From JBCCVH01 sp942492555 (GTDB lineage: Bacteria; Bacteroidota; Bacteroidia; Cytophagales; Amoebophilaceae), in NCBI GenBank assembly GCA_942492555.1, contig CALOEX010000009.1:10831-74830 (forward strand): a DNA stretch of 64,000 nucleotides. The letters are read 5' to 3'. This document shows, in pieces, positions 35,167 to 44,073 of the stretch (the first letter of the stretch is position 1; each line of letters starts with the position of its first letter). The notes under the pieces are model-generated. The model saw only the letters and a list, made by a program, of their open reading frames with translations, ran no database searches and was not told where the DNA came from. Position numbers and translations under genes: made by a program.

Positions 35167-36789
35167 GTGAAAAAATCACAGAATATCTTAAATACCGGAA
35201 CATTGAGCAACAAAATTATAGTGAATGTAACAGATACATGTTACAATATTTTACTTTTAGAAAATAATGAGGTAGTCGAGTATCATAGAGAACTCAAAGA
35301 CACCAAATATATTGTAGGGGATATTTTTTTAGGCAAAATCAACAAAATCATAGCAGGTTTTAATGTGGCCTTTGTGCAAATAGGACACGAAAAAGATTCT
35401 TTTCTACATTATTCTGATCTTTCTCCTCATATGCCTTCATTAGATTCTTTTGTAAAAAAGACAATGAAAACCAAGAAAGTCCAAGATCTGACTTCCTTAG
35501 AGCTTGATTCCCCTACAGATAAGCATGGAAAAATCAAAGATTTTCTTAAAAATGGTCAGCAAATTTTGGTGCAAGTTGCCAAAGAAGCCCTACATCCAAA
35601 AGGACTACGTGTATCGTCCAATATTTCTTTACCAGGCAGGTATCTCATCTTAGTACCTTTTAGCGATGTGGTGACCATTTCAAAAAAAATAGAAAAAATA
35701 AGCGAGAGAACGAGGCTCAAAAAACTCATCCATTCTATCAAACCAAAAAATTTCGGTGTTATCGTACGTACAGCTTCACAAGGTAAAGATGTGGCTATTT
35801 TGTATAATGATCTGCAAACATTATCTCAAAAGTGGAACGAAGGTATGCAAAAGCTCACAACAGCCAAGCCAGGTGATTGTATAATTGCAGAATTACGTGC
35901 TACTGCTTCTATTTTGCGAGATATTTACAACGATAGCTTTGATAAAATTATTGTTGATGAAAAAAATACCTATGAGCAAATACAAACCTACTTAAAAAAA
36001 ATTTTGCCAGAACGCAAAAAAGTTGCTTACCTTTATCAAGGGAAAAGGACTATTTTTCAATATTTGAACCTTGACCATAAACTGGACCAACTTTTTGCTA
36101 AAATCATAGGTGTTAAAGGAGGAGGTTATATTGTCATTGAGCAAACAGAGGCGATGTGGAGCATTGATGTGAATACGGGTAGTTGTATGAATGAAACAAA
36201 AGACAAAGAAGAAATATCGTTGGCTGTGAATCTAGCTTCTACTGAAGAAATTGTAAGACAAATTCGACTACGTAATATCGGTGGTATTGTCACCATTGAC
36301 TTTGTGAGCATGTTAAGCCTAGAAAATAAACGAGCAGTGTACCAAAAAATGAAAGAGTGCCTCAAAGGAGACACAGCAAAATCAGAAATTTTACCACTGA
36401 ATAAATTCTGTGTAATGCTTTTAACACGTTCTCGTTTGCGTCCTGCCATTAGTTTTGAGAATAAAGAAATATGTCCCACCTGTAGTGGATCTGGTAAAAT
36501 TCAATCTTCCATGAATATTATCCACCTTTTAGAAGAGCAGATTAAACAATTGATTGCCAAGCATAAACTCCGTAATCTTACCATTCGCGTGCATCCTTAT
36601 CTGTATGCTTATCTCAACCAGGGGCTTTGGTCTAAGAAACGAGAATGGTTTTTGAATTACTGGCAGTGGATTAACATTGTGCAAGATGAGACTCTGGCTG
36701 TTACTGAATATAAAATACTGAATAGTAAAAAAGAGCTTATAGCAAAAAATCCACAACTTGAACAAACAACACTTCCGCAAATACTATGA
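35167..36789 (+). CDS. rng: Ribonuclease E/G family protein
   Basis: 540 residues, near the length of RNase G. An N-terminal S1 RNA-binding region (IVGDIFLGKINKIIAGFNVA, residues about 47-66, FVQIGHEKDSFLHYSDL) is followed by the catalytic part with MWSIDVNTGSC and GGIVTIDFVSM, whose Asp residues bind the catalytic metal, and by CPTCSGSGKI, the zinc-link motif for dimer/tetramer formation. Endonuclease for rRNA maturation and mRNA decay. In this genome 16S is a separate transcript, so 5' end trimming of 16S by this enzyme is a reasonable inference. Confidence 0.95.
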   Translation: MKKSQNILNTGTLSNKIIVNVTDTCYNILLLENNEVVEYHRELKDTKYIVGDIFLGKINKIIAGFNVAFVQIGHEKDSFLHYSDLSPHMPSLDSFVKKTMKTKKVQDLTSLELDSPTDKHGKIKDFLKNGQQILVQVAKEALHPKGLRVSSNISLPGRYLILVPFSDVVTISKKIEKISERTRLKKLIHSIKPKNFGVIVRTASQGKDVAILYNDLQTLSQKWNEGMQKLTTAKPGDCIIAELRATASILRDIYNDSFDKIIVDEKNTYEQIQTYLKKILPERKKVAYLYQGKRTIFQYLNLDHKLDQLFAKIIGVKGGGYIVIEQTEAMWSIDVNTGSCMNETKDKEEISLAVNLASTEEIVRQIRLRNIGGIVTIDFVSMLSLENKRAVYQKMKECLKGDTAKSEILPLNKFCVMLLTRSRLRPAISFENKEICPTCSGSGKIQSSMNIIHLLEEQIKQLIAKHKLRNLTIRVHPYLYAYLNQGLWSKKREWFLNYWQWINIVQDETLAVTEYKILNSKKELIAKNPQLEQTTLPQIL

Positions 36790-36808
36790 ACATAGCAAAT
36801 CCACTATA

Positions 36809-37663
36809 ATGGATATTTTGCTAATATTACTTTTCATAATCTTTAAAGTTGGGTTTACTTATTTTATTTTTCAAATTATATTGTTTATGACAACCTTAAT
36901 AAATTTTTCACATCAACACAAACCCTCTTCTTTCTCTGTGAGAGCAAATAAATTTTTTGTGCAAGAGCGTGTTACTATTGGTAATTTTATATTGTGTACC
37001 CTTGTTTTTTTGCTTTTTAAAATGCATGCACAAAAGAGTAATGACCCTCAAAAATACCTACATCATATGCGTAGCCTTATTAGTTTGAGCTTTCATGTGC
37101 TTCCCGTTTTAATGGTTGCCCTTCTCTATCTTACCAAGCATATTTCTATGCGTTCTTTTGCTCTGTTATTAGGTCTTTCACGTGGGTACATGCTATATGA
37201 TATTCCAGGGATTTTGTGGTTTGAAGATTATGCATTGGATGCTCGTATTACCTATTTGTTACACCATCTGTTTTTCTTTGTGATTACTTATTATGTTCCT
37301 CGTTATGGCGATTATATTGCAAAAGGACTTTTGTCTGAAATTACGAATGTTCCGCTGGAATATGTCCTCTGTTATCGGCATGATCCTATGATTAATGGCA
37401 CTGTTTATTTCAGGTTGGTAAGTGCTTTCTTATTAGGGAGCTATTTTATATTGCGTGTTTGTAACTTCAGTTACCTTATGCATTGCATGCGAAAACAATA
37501 TATAGTGACAAGGGAAGGATTATGGGAAATTGTGGTTTTTATACCTTTATGTGCTATTAACTATTATTGGTTTTATCTTTTGGTTCGCAAGGCTAGGTTT
37601 ATGAAAAAGGTGCTTTTCATGGATGTTAGTAGGGTTTTGCATGTTGTACAAAGTTGGTTTTAA
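36809..37663 (+). CDS. Putative TLC-domain (TRAM/LAG1/CLN8-like) membrane protein
   Basis: 284 residues from MDILLILLFIIFKVGF at 36809; an upstream ATG at 36758 lies inside the RNase gene and is less likely. About seven hydrophobic segments. The order of motifs from residue 95 to 270 recalls eukaryotic TLCD/TMEM56 proteins: SLSFHVLPVLMVALLYL, then GYMLYDIPGILWF, YLLHHLFFFVITYYVPRYGD, SEITNVPLEY, and the closing NYYWFYLLVRKARFMKK. In the family the HH pair and the 'E(I/L)(S/T)' acid are conserved polar residues inside the membrane; ceramide synthases and lipid-regulating proteins belong here. The call rests on motif order from memory; a plain unknown membrane protein is the alternative. If right, it suggests transfer from a eukaryote. 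Confidence 0.55.
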   Translation: MDILLILLFIIFKVGFTYFIFQIILFMTTLINFSHQHKPSSFSVRANKFFVQERVTIGNFILCTLVFLLFKMHAQKSNDPQKYLHHMRSLISLSFHVLPVLMVALLYLTKHISMRSFALLLGLSRGYMLYDIPGILWFEDYALDARITYLLHHLFFFVITYYVPRYGDYIAKGLLSEITNVPLEYVLCYRHDPMINGTVYFRLVSAFLLGSYFILRVCNFSYLMHCMRKQYIVTREGLWEIVVFIPLCAINYYWFYLLVRKARFMKKVLFMDVSRVLHVVQSWF

Positions 37664-37742
37664 AAGAGGTAGCAGTGTATATGATGTAAAATTTTTTAAT
37701 GGTTGTTTAAAATTATGTAAATTTGGTCTTCTTAAATTACTT

Positions 37743-37815
37743 GCGAAAGTAGCTCAGTTGGTAGAGCACAACCTTGCCATGGTTGTGGTCGCGGGTTCGA
37801 GTCCCGTCTTTCGCT
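37743..37815 (+). tRNA. tRNA-Gly (anticodon GCC)
   Basis: 73 nt, all stems pair: acceptor GCGAAAG/CTTTCGC, D stem GCTC/GAGC, anticodon stem CAACC/GGTTG with loop TTGCCAT, T stem GCGGG/CCCGT with TTCGAGT loop; discriminator T. No encoded CCA. Followed 13 nt later by tRNA-Leu. Confidence 0.96.
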
Positions 37816-37828
37816 CTTTTTTTATTTT

Positions 37829-37911
37829 GCCTGGGTGGCGGAACAGGTAGACGCGCCGGACTTAAAATCCTGTGGGCTTTGCTCGTGTGGGTTCGAGACC
37901 CACCCCAGGTA
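37829..37911 (+). tRNA. tRNA-Leu (anticodon TAA)
   Basis: 83 nt with a long variable arm (TGGGCTTTGCTCGT). Acceptor GCCTGGG/CCCAGGT with a G-U closing pair, anticodon loop CTTAAAA (anticodon TAA), T arm TGGGTTCGAGACCCA. No encoded CCA. Reads UUA, a codon much used in this AT-rich genome. Confidence 0.95.
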
Positions 37912-38110
37912 CTATAAAAATATGTACTTAGTCACAATGTTTGAATGTATTTTATATTCTTGGTAGAATGGTGTTTAAGGAAGTATTTTTTTGTTTTCGG
38001 ATAGTTTGTAACTATTGAATGGTCTATTTATAGCCAATAAGCAAAGTAGTGGATTACCATGATTTTTTGCCCTGTTGCTACCAAAAATTGTGTGGAGCTT
38101 TTGAGAGATA

Positions 38111-40414
38111 TTACATCATTAGACAATGATCTATTTTTTCATCTAGTTTCATCTTGGTTTGTTCTATAATGGAGTTTCTACACATTGTGAGGTTATGTTG
38201 GATCATTTTTGTGTTAGGATGGTTTCTTCCCAGTTGTTTTTCAAAGATCTCTAATGCTCTTGTCCAGGATAGTTCAGCTTCTCCCAATGATTGTGTTCCT
38301 AGATAAGCATTGGCAATATTGTTGAGTGTGATGCCATAGGAAATGGTGTCTTGCATATTTTGATTGTTGTAAAAGATAAGCACTTCTCGAAAGGTTCTGA
38401 TGGCTACAATAAATTCTTCTTGTTTTGTATAGGCAGTGGCAAGATTGCTTAGCGTTTTTGCGTATTCTAGATTGTTCTTTCCTATTGTTTGTTCGTAAAG
38501 TGATAATACTATTACAAAACAAGATATGCCTTCTGCAAGATGATCTTGCTCGGTGTATATGGTGCCTAGGTTGTTGAGAATTTTTACATATTCTAATTTT
38601 TCTTTGTTGGTGGATTTTTTGTGGAGATTTTTATAAATCTCATTTCCCTCTTCTAGAATGGAGATTGCTTTGGGGAATTTTTTTTGGTCTGCATATACAA
38701 TACCAAGGTTATTGAGTGTAGAAGCATATTCATGGTTGTTTTTGCCTATGGTTTTTTCAAAAATTGTTAATACGCTTTCAAAAATTTGGATGGCTTTTTG
38801 TAGATTGTTCAGGTCTTTATAGACTAATCCAATGTTACTAAGGGTTGTGGCGTATTCATAGGTTTCTTTTCCTGTTGTGTTTATATATGTTTCTAGAGCA
38901 GAGGCAAAAAATGGGAGTGCTTTTTGCAATTCGCTGTTTTCGTAGTGTAACACTCCTAGGTTATTAAGGGTAGTAGCGTAGGTTGGAGTGTTTTCTCCTA
39001 TTGTGTTTGCATAGATCTTAAGAGCTGTTTCGAATCTTTCTTGTGCTTTTGTGAATTTTCTTTGGTATTTGTACACTAAGGCACTGTTACTGAGGGTTTT
39101 GGCATATTCGTAGTTGTTCTTTCCTATAGTTGTTGTGTAGATGTTTAGGGCTTGGGTAAAAATAGCAAGTGCTTTGGTTGGATTTTCTTGTTTGTAGTAT
39201 GCAGTTCCGAGGTTATTGAGGGTTTTTGCGTATTGGATAGTGTTTTTGCCTATGGTTTTTTCGTAGATGTCTAGGACTGTTCTGGTGGTTTCGATTGCTT
39301 TTGTGAACTTTTTTTGCATGTAGTATACTGTGCTAAGATTGTTGAGAGCAGTAGCGTAGGAAGGGTGTTTGCTACCTATTGTTTCTTTGTAAATTGTGCA
39401 AACTTCGTTAAAAATGTTTATTGCTTTATCGTATTCTTTTTTATCGGCATGTATTAATCCAATATTGCTGTATGTGCTCGCGTAGAGGGGGGGCTTTGTT
39501 CCTGGGGTTTGTTTATAGATGGTGAGTGCTTGTGTGAATGTTTCGAGTGCTTGTTGTAAATTTGCTTTTAGGTAAAATATGAGTCCGATGTTGTTGAGTG
39601 TAGAGATGTGTAGAGAGGTGTTTTTTCCACCGGTTTTTTCATAGATGGTGCGTGCTTGTGTGAAGGTTTCGAATGCTTTTTTCAACTTGCCTTGTTCGTA
39701 GTATATGAGTCCGATGTTGTTGAGTATAATGGGAATAGAGGGGTTTTTTTCTTGCTTTATGAAAATTGCTAGTGTGTTTTTGAAATTTTTAAGAGCTTTT
39801 TTTATGTTTCCTTGTTTGTAATCTGTGAGGGCAAGGTTGTTGAGTGTAGTAGCATAGGTGTTGGTGTCTTTTTTGATGCTTGCTAGTATTAGGTTGTAGT
39901 AGTAAGCTGCTTTTTTATACTTATATAGGTAGAAGTGGATGTTGCCTAGGTAGTGGAGTTGTTTTTCTGTGTTTGTGAGGTTGGGAGGTGTTAGTATAAA
40001 GGAAGCATTGAGTGTTGTGTTGTTGTAGAGGAGTTTGGCTGTTGTATGATGCTGATGGTTGATGAGAGCTTTTAGGATAATGGGGGTGATGGGGTCTTGG
40101 GGGTATTCTTTTTGATAGGTATTGATGTAGGAGGTGTCTGTGGGTTTGTTGTGATTAGCGTTTTCTAGTTGTAGTGTTTGGAAAATTTGTTTTAGTAGGT
40201 CGTTTTGTTGTTGGTTGTTTTGTGGCTGATTTTCAATTAATAATATTATGTTGGTTAAAAGGGGGTCTTTGTGTTGTTTGTTATGTATGATGTCTACTTG
40301 TTGTGGTTTTTCTATGTGTTGTTGTGCTTTTTCTGCTGCTGTTGTGGTTGGTAATAGTAGTATGGGTACTAAGAGGATTTTTTTTGTGAGGGAGATGTTG
40401 TTTGTTTTTTTCAT
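38111..40414 (-). CDS. Secreted TPR protein (kinesin-light-chain type repeats), 767 residues
   Basis: Signal segment MKKTNNISLTKKILLVPILL (cleavage near TTTAAEKA), a linker, then about a dozen 42-residue TPR units from about 150 to 740. The 42-residue period and the YA.TLNNLG..Y..Q....A...F..AL.IY..TIG.N consensus are of the kinesin-light-chain / TPR_12 kind, a protein-binding solenoid. The first 190 residues are nearly the same as those of the next gene, so they are paralogs. No enzyme domain follows. Such TPR proteins in symbionts are candidate host-interaction factors. Composition is rich in Asn, Thr, Lys, Ile and Gln because the coding strand is A/C-rich. Confidence 0.85.
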   Translation of the reverse strand: MKKTNNISLTKKILLVPILLLPTTTAAEKAQQHIEKPQQVDIIHNKQHKDPLLTNIILLIENQPQNNQQQNDLLKQIFQTLQLENANHNKPTDTSYINTYQKEYPQDPITPIILKALINHQHHTTAKLLYNNTTLNASFILTPPNLTNTEKQLHYLGNIHFYLYKYKKAAYYYNLILASIKKDTNTYATTLNNLALTDYKQGNIKKALKNFKNTLAIFIKQEKNPSIPIILNNIGLIYYEQGKLKKAFETFTQARTIYEKTGGKNTSLHISTLNNIGLIFYLKANLQQALETFTQALTIYKQTPGTKPPLYASTYSNIGLIHADKKEYDKAINIFNEVCTIYKETIGSKHPSYATALNNLSTVYYMQKKFTKAIETTRTVLDIYEKTIGKNTIQYAKTLNNLGTAYYKQENPTKALAIFTQALNIYTTTIGKNNYEYAKTLSNSALVYKYQRKFTKAQERFETALKIYANTIGENTPTYATTLNNLGVLHYENSELQKALPFFASALETYINTTGKETYEYATTLSNIGLVYKDLNNLQKAIQIFESVLTIFEKTIGKNNHEYASTLNNLGIVYADQKKFPKAISILEEGNEIYKNLHKKSTNKEKLEYVKILNNLGTIYTEQDHLAEGISCFVIVLSLYEQTIGKNNLEYAKTLSNLATAYTKQEEFIVAIRTFREVLIFYNNQNMQDTISYGITLNNIANAYLGTQSLGEAELSWTRALEIFEKQLGRNHPNTKMIQHNLTMCRNSIIEQTKMKLDEKIDHCLMM

Positions 40415-40433
40415 GTTAGTGGTGTAGATTTTA

Positions 40434-42101
40434 TTATTTTTTGGGGAGAGGGATTTGTAGATGTGTTGGTTTTTTTGTTTGGTTTGTGTATTGTGTTGCT
40501 TTTTCTAGGGTGTTTTGTATGATTATTGTGAGGGTGTGTTTTTCTCCTAATTGTTTGTTGCAAATAGAGAGTGCTTGTGTGAAGGTTTTGCATGCTTTTT
40601 CTAGTTTTTTTTGTTTTTGGTATACTTGGCCGATGTTGTTGAGTGTGATGACGTAGGAGGAGGTGTTTGTCCCTATGGTTTGTTTGTAAATGGAGAGTGC
40701 TTGTGTGAATGTTTTGCGTGCTTTTTCTAGTTTTTTTTGTTTTTGGTATACTTGGCCAATGTTGTTGAGTGTGATGGCGTAGGAGGAGGTGTTTGTCCCT
40801 ATGGTTTGTTTGTAAATGGAGAGTGCTTGTGTGAATATGCCGAGTGCTTCTTGATATTTGTGTTGTTTTTCGTATACTTGCCCGATGTTGTTGAGTGTGA
40901 TGGCGTAGGAGGAAGTGTTTGTTCCTATGGTTTGTTCTTTGATTGTGAGTATGTTGGAAAAGATGTTGTGTGCTTCTTTTATTTTGTTTTGATTGTAGTA
41001 TATAAATCCTATGTTATTGAGTGTCGTGCTGTAGTCGGGTGTATTTTTTCCTATATGTTCTTCGTAGATGGAGAGTGCTTGTGTGAATGTGTCGAGTGCT
41101 TTTTGTATGTTGTTTTGATCGTAGTATATAAATGCTATATTGTTGAGTGTAGAGGCGTAGTTGAGGGTTTTTGTGTTGAGTGTGTTATAGATTTCGAGTG
41201 CTTTTTTAAAGGTGTTGTGTGCTTTTTCTATGTTGTTTTTCTCATAGTGTATAAGTCCGATGTTGTTGAGTATGATCGCGTATAGAGGGGTGTTTTTTTC
41301 TATTTTTTTTTCATAGATGGTGTGTGCTTGTGTGAAGGTTTCGAATGCTTTTTTCAACTTGCCTTGTGCGTAGTATATTTGCCCGATGTTGTTGAGTGTA
41401 ATGATGTAGTGGTGTGTGCTTGTGTTGTTTTTGAAGGTTTCTAGTGCGCTGTTGAAGTTTTTGAGAGCGTTGGTTATCTTTCCTTGTTTGTAATCTGTGA
41501 GGGCAAGATTGTTGAGTGTAGTAGCATAGGTGTTGGTGTCTTTTTTGATGCTTGCTAGTATTAGGTTGTAGTAGTAAGCTGCTTTTTTATACTTATATAG
41601 GTAGAAGTGGATGTTGCCTAGGTAGTGGAGTTGTTTTTCTGTGTTTGTGAGGTTGGGAGGTGTTAGTATAAAGGAAGCATTGAGTGTTGTGTTGTTGTAG
41701 AGGAGTTTGGCTGTTGTATGATGCTGGTGGTTGGTGAGCGTTTTTAGGATAATGGGTGTGATGGGGTCTTGGGGGTGGTTTGTTTTGTAGGTGTTGATGA
41801 AGGAGGTGTCTATGTTTTTGTTGTTGGTGGTGGGGAGTTGTGGTTGTAGTATTTGGAAAATTTGTTTTAGTAGGTTGTTTTGTTGTTGGTTGTTTTGTGA
41901 TGGGTCTGTAAGTAGTGATGTTATTGTGTTTAATAGTGGGTCTTTGTGTTGAGGTGTTTGTAGGATGGGTATGATGGAGGCTATTTGTGGGGTTTCTGAT
42001 GTGAGTAGCTGTTCTTTTTCTGTTGCGGTTGTGGTTGGTAATAGTAGTATGGGTACTAAGAGGATTTTTTTTGTGAGGGAGATGTTGTTTGTTTTTTTCA
42101 T
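40434..42101 (-). CDS. Secreted TPR protein, 555 residues, paralog of downstream gene
   Basis: Same signal sequence and the same first ~190 residues as the 767-residue protein downstream (the segment TTAKLLYNNTTLNASFILTP is identical), 19 bp from it. About eight or nine 42-residue TPR units follow. The last three (residues about 395-520) are almost identical to each other (TIGTNTSSYAITLNNIGQVY three times), so the array has expanded recently. C-terminal tail short and basic. Likely co-transcribed with its neighbours; role as for other exported TPR proteins unknown. Confidence 0.85.
   Translation of the reverse strand: MKKTNNISLTKKILLVPILLLPTTTATEKEQLLTSETPQIASIIPILQTPQHKDPLLNTITSLLTDPSQNNQQQNNLLKQIFQILQPQLPTTNNKNIDTSFINTYKTNHPQDPITPIILKTLTNHQHHTTAKLLYNNTTLNASFILTPPNLTNTEKQLHYLGNIHFYLYKYKKAAYYYNLILASIKKDTNTYATTLNNLALTDYKQGKITNALKNFNSALETFKNNTSTHHYIITLNNIGQIYYAQGKLKKAFETFTQAHTIYEKKIEKNTPLYAIILNNIGLIHYEKNNIEKAHNTFKKALEIYNTLNTKTLNYASTLNNIAFIYYDQNNIQKALDTFTQALSIYEEHIGKNTPDYSTTLNNIGFIYYNQNKIKEAHNIFSNILTIKEQTIGTNTSSYAITLNNIGQVYEKQHKYQEALGIFTQALSIYKQTIGTNTSSYAITLNNIGQVYQKQKKLEKARKTFTQALSIYKQTIGTNTSSYVITLNNIGQVYQKQKKLEKACKTFTQALSICNKQLGEKHTLTIIIQNTLEKATQYTNQTKKPTHLQIPLPKK
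40620..41000 (-). repeat. 126-bp tandem repeats (42-residue TPR units)
   Basis: The + strand phrase CCGATGTTGTTGAGTGTGAT or a one-base variant recurs at 126-bp steps (near 40631, 40757 and 40883) with almost identical sequence between. The unit equals one TPR. Confidence 0.85.
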
Positions 42102-42120
42102 GTTTTTCGTGTTGGGTTTG

Positions 42121-43809
42121 TTATGAATATAAATTTTTTTTTGGATTTGGGGACGTATTTGATAATATTGGTTTTTTATGGTGTATTGCGGATTGGTTGT
42201 TGTTGATTGCTTTTTTGCAGGTTTGTATGTTACTGAAGGTGTTTTGTGTTGCTCTATGTTGTTTTCCTAGTGTTTTTGCAAAAATGGTAAGTGCGTGTTG
42301 GTAGTGTTGCATTGCTTGGTTGTGTTTTTTTTGTTTTTGGTATATGATGCCGATGTTTGCAAGGATGAAGGCGTATTGTGTTGTGTTGGTTTTGTTTGTT
42401 TTTTTGTATGTGTTGATGATTTGTGTGTAAGCGTTTAGGGCTTGTGGATAAGTGTGTAGTGTTTGGTGTAGTTTGGCTAGTTTTTCTAGTGTTTGTAGGT
42501 ATGTTTTATGGTTGGTTCCTAGTAGCTGTGCTTGTATGTTGAGGAGGTATTCTAGTGCGTTGCGTGCGTGTTGGTAGTGTTTTTTGTATGTGCATATTGA
42601 GGCGATATTTTCTAATATGGAGGTGCTTTCGGGTTCTTTAAGTTGATTTTTTTGATAGATGGTGAGGATTTGTGTGAATATGGAAATGGCTTGTGGATAT
42701 TTGTGTTGGTTGTAGAGTATAAGTCCGATGTTGTTGAGTGTTTTGATGTAGTTGAGGCTTTGTGATCCTGTTGTGTGGTAGTAGATGGCTAGGGTTTTTT
42801 TCCAAATTTTGAGGGCGTCTTGTTGTTGGTTTAGTTGGTAGTATATGAGTGCGATGTTGTGTAGTGTAGAAGCTATGTTTTCGTTTTGTAGTCCTAGGGT
42901 GTTTCTAACGATATTAAGCATGTTGGTTGCGGGCATTAAGGTCGTGTGTTGTTGTTTTGCTTGGTTGTGTTTATTTGTGATTTTTTGGATGAGTTGTTGT
43001 AGTTGTAGTTTTTGTGTTTGTGTTTGTTTTAATTGTTGTTGTAGTTGTAGTTTTTGTGTTTGTGTTTGTTTTAATTGTTGTTGTAGTGTGGTAATGTGTT
43101 TATTTTCTATGTTCTGATGTAGTTTTTCTATGAGGATGTAGAAGGTGTCTTGTGGGTTTTGGGTTTGTAGTATGTGTTGGTTAATGTGTTGTTTGGCTAG
43201 TGTGGGTATTGTTTGCCAATGTAGGGTGTTGTTGTTGCATCCTTTTTTGTGAGATGTTGTTTTTTTTGTGTAGTGTAGGATGTTGTGGAGGATGTGTTTG
43301 CAGGGTGGGCAGATATCTGTGTTGATGGCGATGTGAGAGATGTATTTTTCTGGGCTTATTGCTAGCCATTGTAGTAGGGTGGGGATGATGTGGGTGGGTT
43401 GTGTTTGGATGATGTGGTAGGATAGTTGGTGGATGGTGTTGTGGAGGTTGGTGTCTGGTAGTCCTGTGTTGGTGAGGAGGTATTTTTTGTAGATGGTGTT
43501 TTTTGGGGTTGGTGTTGTTTGTCCTTCGTTTGTGTGTTTGGTGTGTTCAGTCGGGTTTTCGTTGGTTAGGATGGCTAAGAGGAAGATGTTGTTGTTGTGT
43601 TGGGTGATTGTTTTTAAGTCTTGTTGGTATGTGTGTTGGTTGTTGATGTTTTGGAGGGTGTTGTCGATGGTGTTTTTTTGGGTGAGGGTGTAGTTGTTGG
43701 GTTGTGGGTGTGTATGTTTTTGTTGTGGTGATGCTGGAAGGCTTGCGTGTAGCAGTTGTGTAATGGCAAGGAGGAGAAATGTGTAGAGAAATAGTTTTTT
43801 TTGTTTCAT
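42121..43809 (-). CDS. Secreted TPR / coiled-coil protein, 562 residues
   Basis: The preferred start is the ATG at 43809 (MKQKKLFLYTFLLLAITQLL), which gives a clear signal peptide; the frame is open to 43995 but that would run into the tRNA-Phe gene. After the leader comes a His/Thr/Asn-rich helical region, a Gln-rich coiled coil at about 265-305 made by a duplicated QLKQTQTQKLQLQQ segment, then five or six TPR units (NIALIYYQLNQQQDALKIWK; TLNNIGLILYNQHKYPQAIS). The pair CPPCKH near residue 180 could be a redox or metal site. It ends 19 bp before the next TPR gene, so the three genes probably form one operon. Confidence 0.8.
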   Translation of the reverse strand: MKQKKLFLYTFLLLAITQLLHASLPASPQQKHTHPQPNNYTLTQKNTIDNTLQNINNQHTYQQDLKTITQHNNNIFLLAILTNENPTEHTKHTNEGQTTPTPKNTIYKKYLLTNTGLPDTNLHNTIHQLSYHIIQTQPTHIIPTLLQWLAISPEKYISHIAINTDICPPCKHILHNILHYTKKTTSHKKGCNNNTLHWQTIPTLAKQHINQHILQTQNPQDTFYILIEKLHQNIENKHITTLQQQLKQTQTQKLQLQQQLKQTQTQKLQLQQLIQKITNKHNQAKQQHTTLMPATNMLNIVRNTLGLQNENIASTLHNIALIYYQLNQQQDALKIWKKTLAIYYHTTGSQSLNYIKTLNNIGLILYNQHKYPQAISIFTQILTIYQKNQLKEPESTSILENIASICTYKKHYQHARNALEYLLNIQAQLLGTNHKTYLQTLEKLAKLHQTLHTYPQALNAYTQIINTYKKTNKTNTTQYAFILANIGIIYQKQKKHNQAMQHYQHALTIFAKTLGKQHRATQNTFSNIQTCKKAINNNQSAIHHKKPILSNTSPNPKKNLYS

Positions 43810-43980
43810 TTTTTGAGAGTTTGACTCGTTGGTAATGTAATGTTTTTTTATGATAAATAAAATTTTAGCTGCGCTAGGTGTGGTCTGGTGTGTTGTGAAG
43901 GTGAGAAAAGGGTGAATATGTTGGTAATGATGTGATGTTTTATTAGATTCGCTTGTTGAAAGTGATATGTGTGTAATATT

Positions 43981-44053
43981 GGTGATGTAGCTCACCTGGT
44001 AGAGCGCCGGTCTGAAGAACCGTAGGTAGGGGGTTCAAGTCCCTCCATCACCA
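43981..44053 (+). tRNA. tRNA-Phe (anticodon GAA)
   Basis: 73 nt. Acceptor GGTGATG/CATCACC, D stem GCTC/GAGC, anticodon loop CTGAAGA, T arm GGGGG TTCAAGT CCCTC, discriminator A. The outermost anticodon-stem pair (C27-T43) is mismatched. No encoded CCA. Confidence 0.94.
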
Positions 44054-44073
44054 CGACTTTTTATTTGTTTTTT

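Noticed and set aside
40411..42304. Several + strand frames of 70-180 codons opposite the TPR genes
   Set aside because: Mirror frames produced by the TPR repeats and the G/T-rich strand; no start context or family similarity.
42447..42456. TGTGGATAA, a DnaA-box-like 9-mer
   Set aside because: Single copy inside the coding region of a TPR gene; no cluster nearby, so no origin is claimed.
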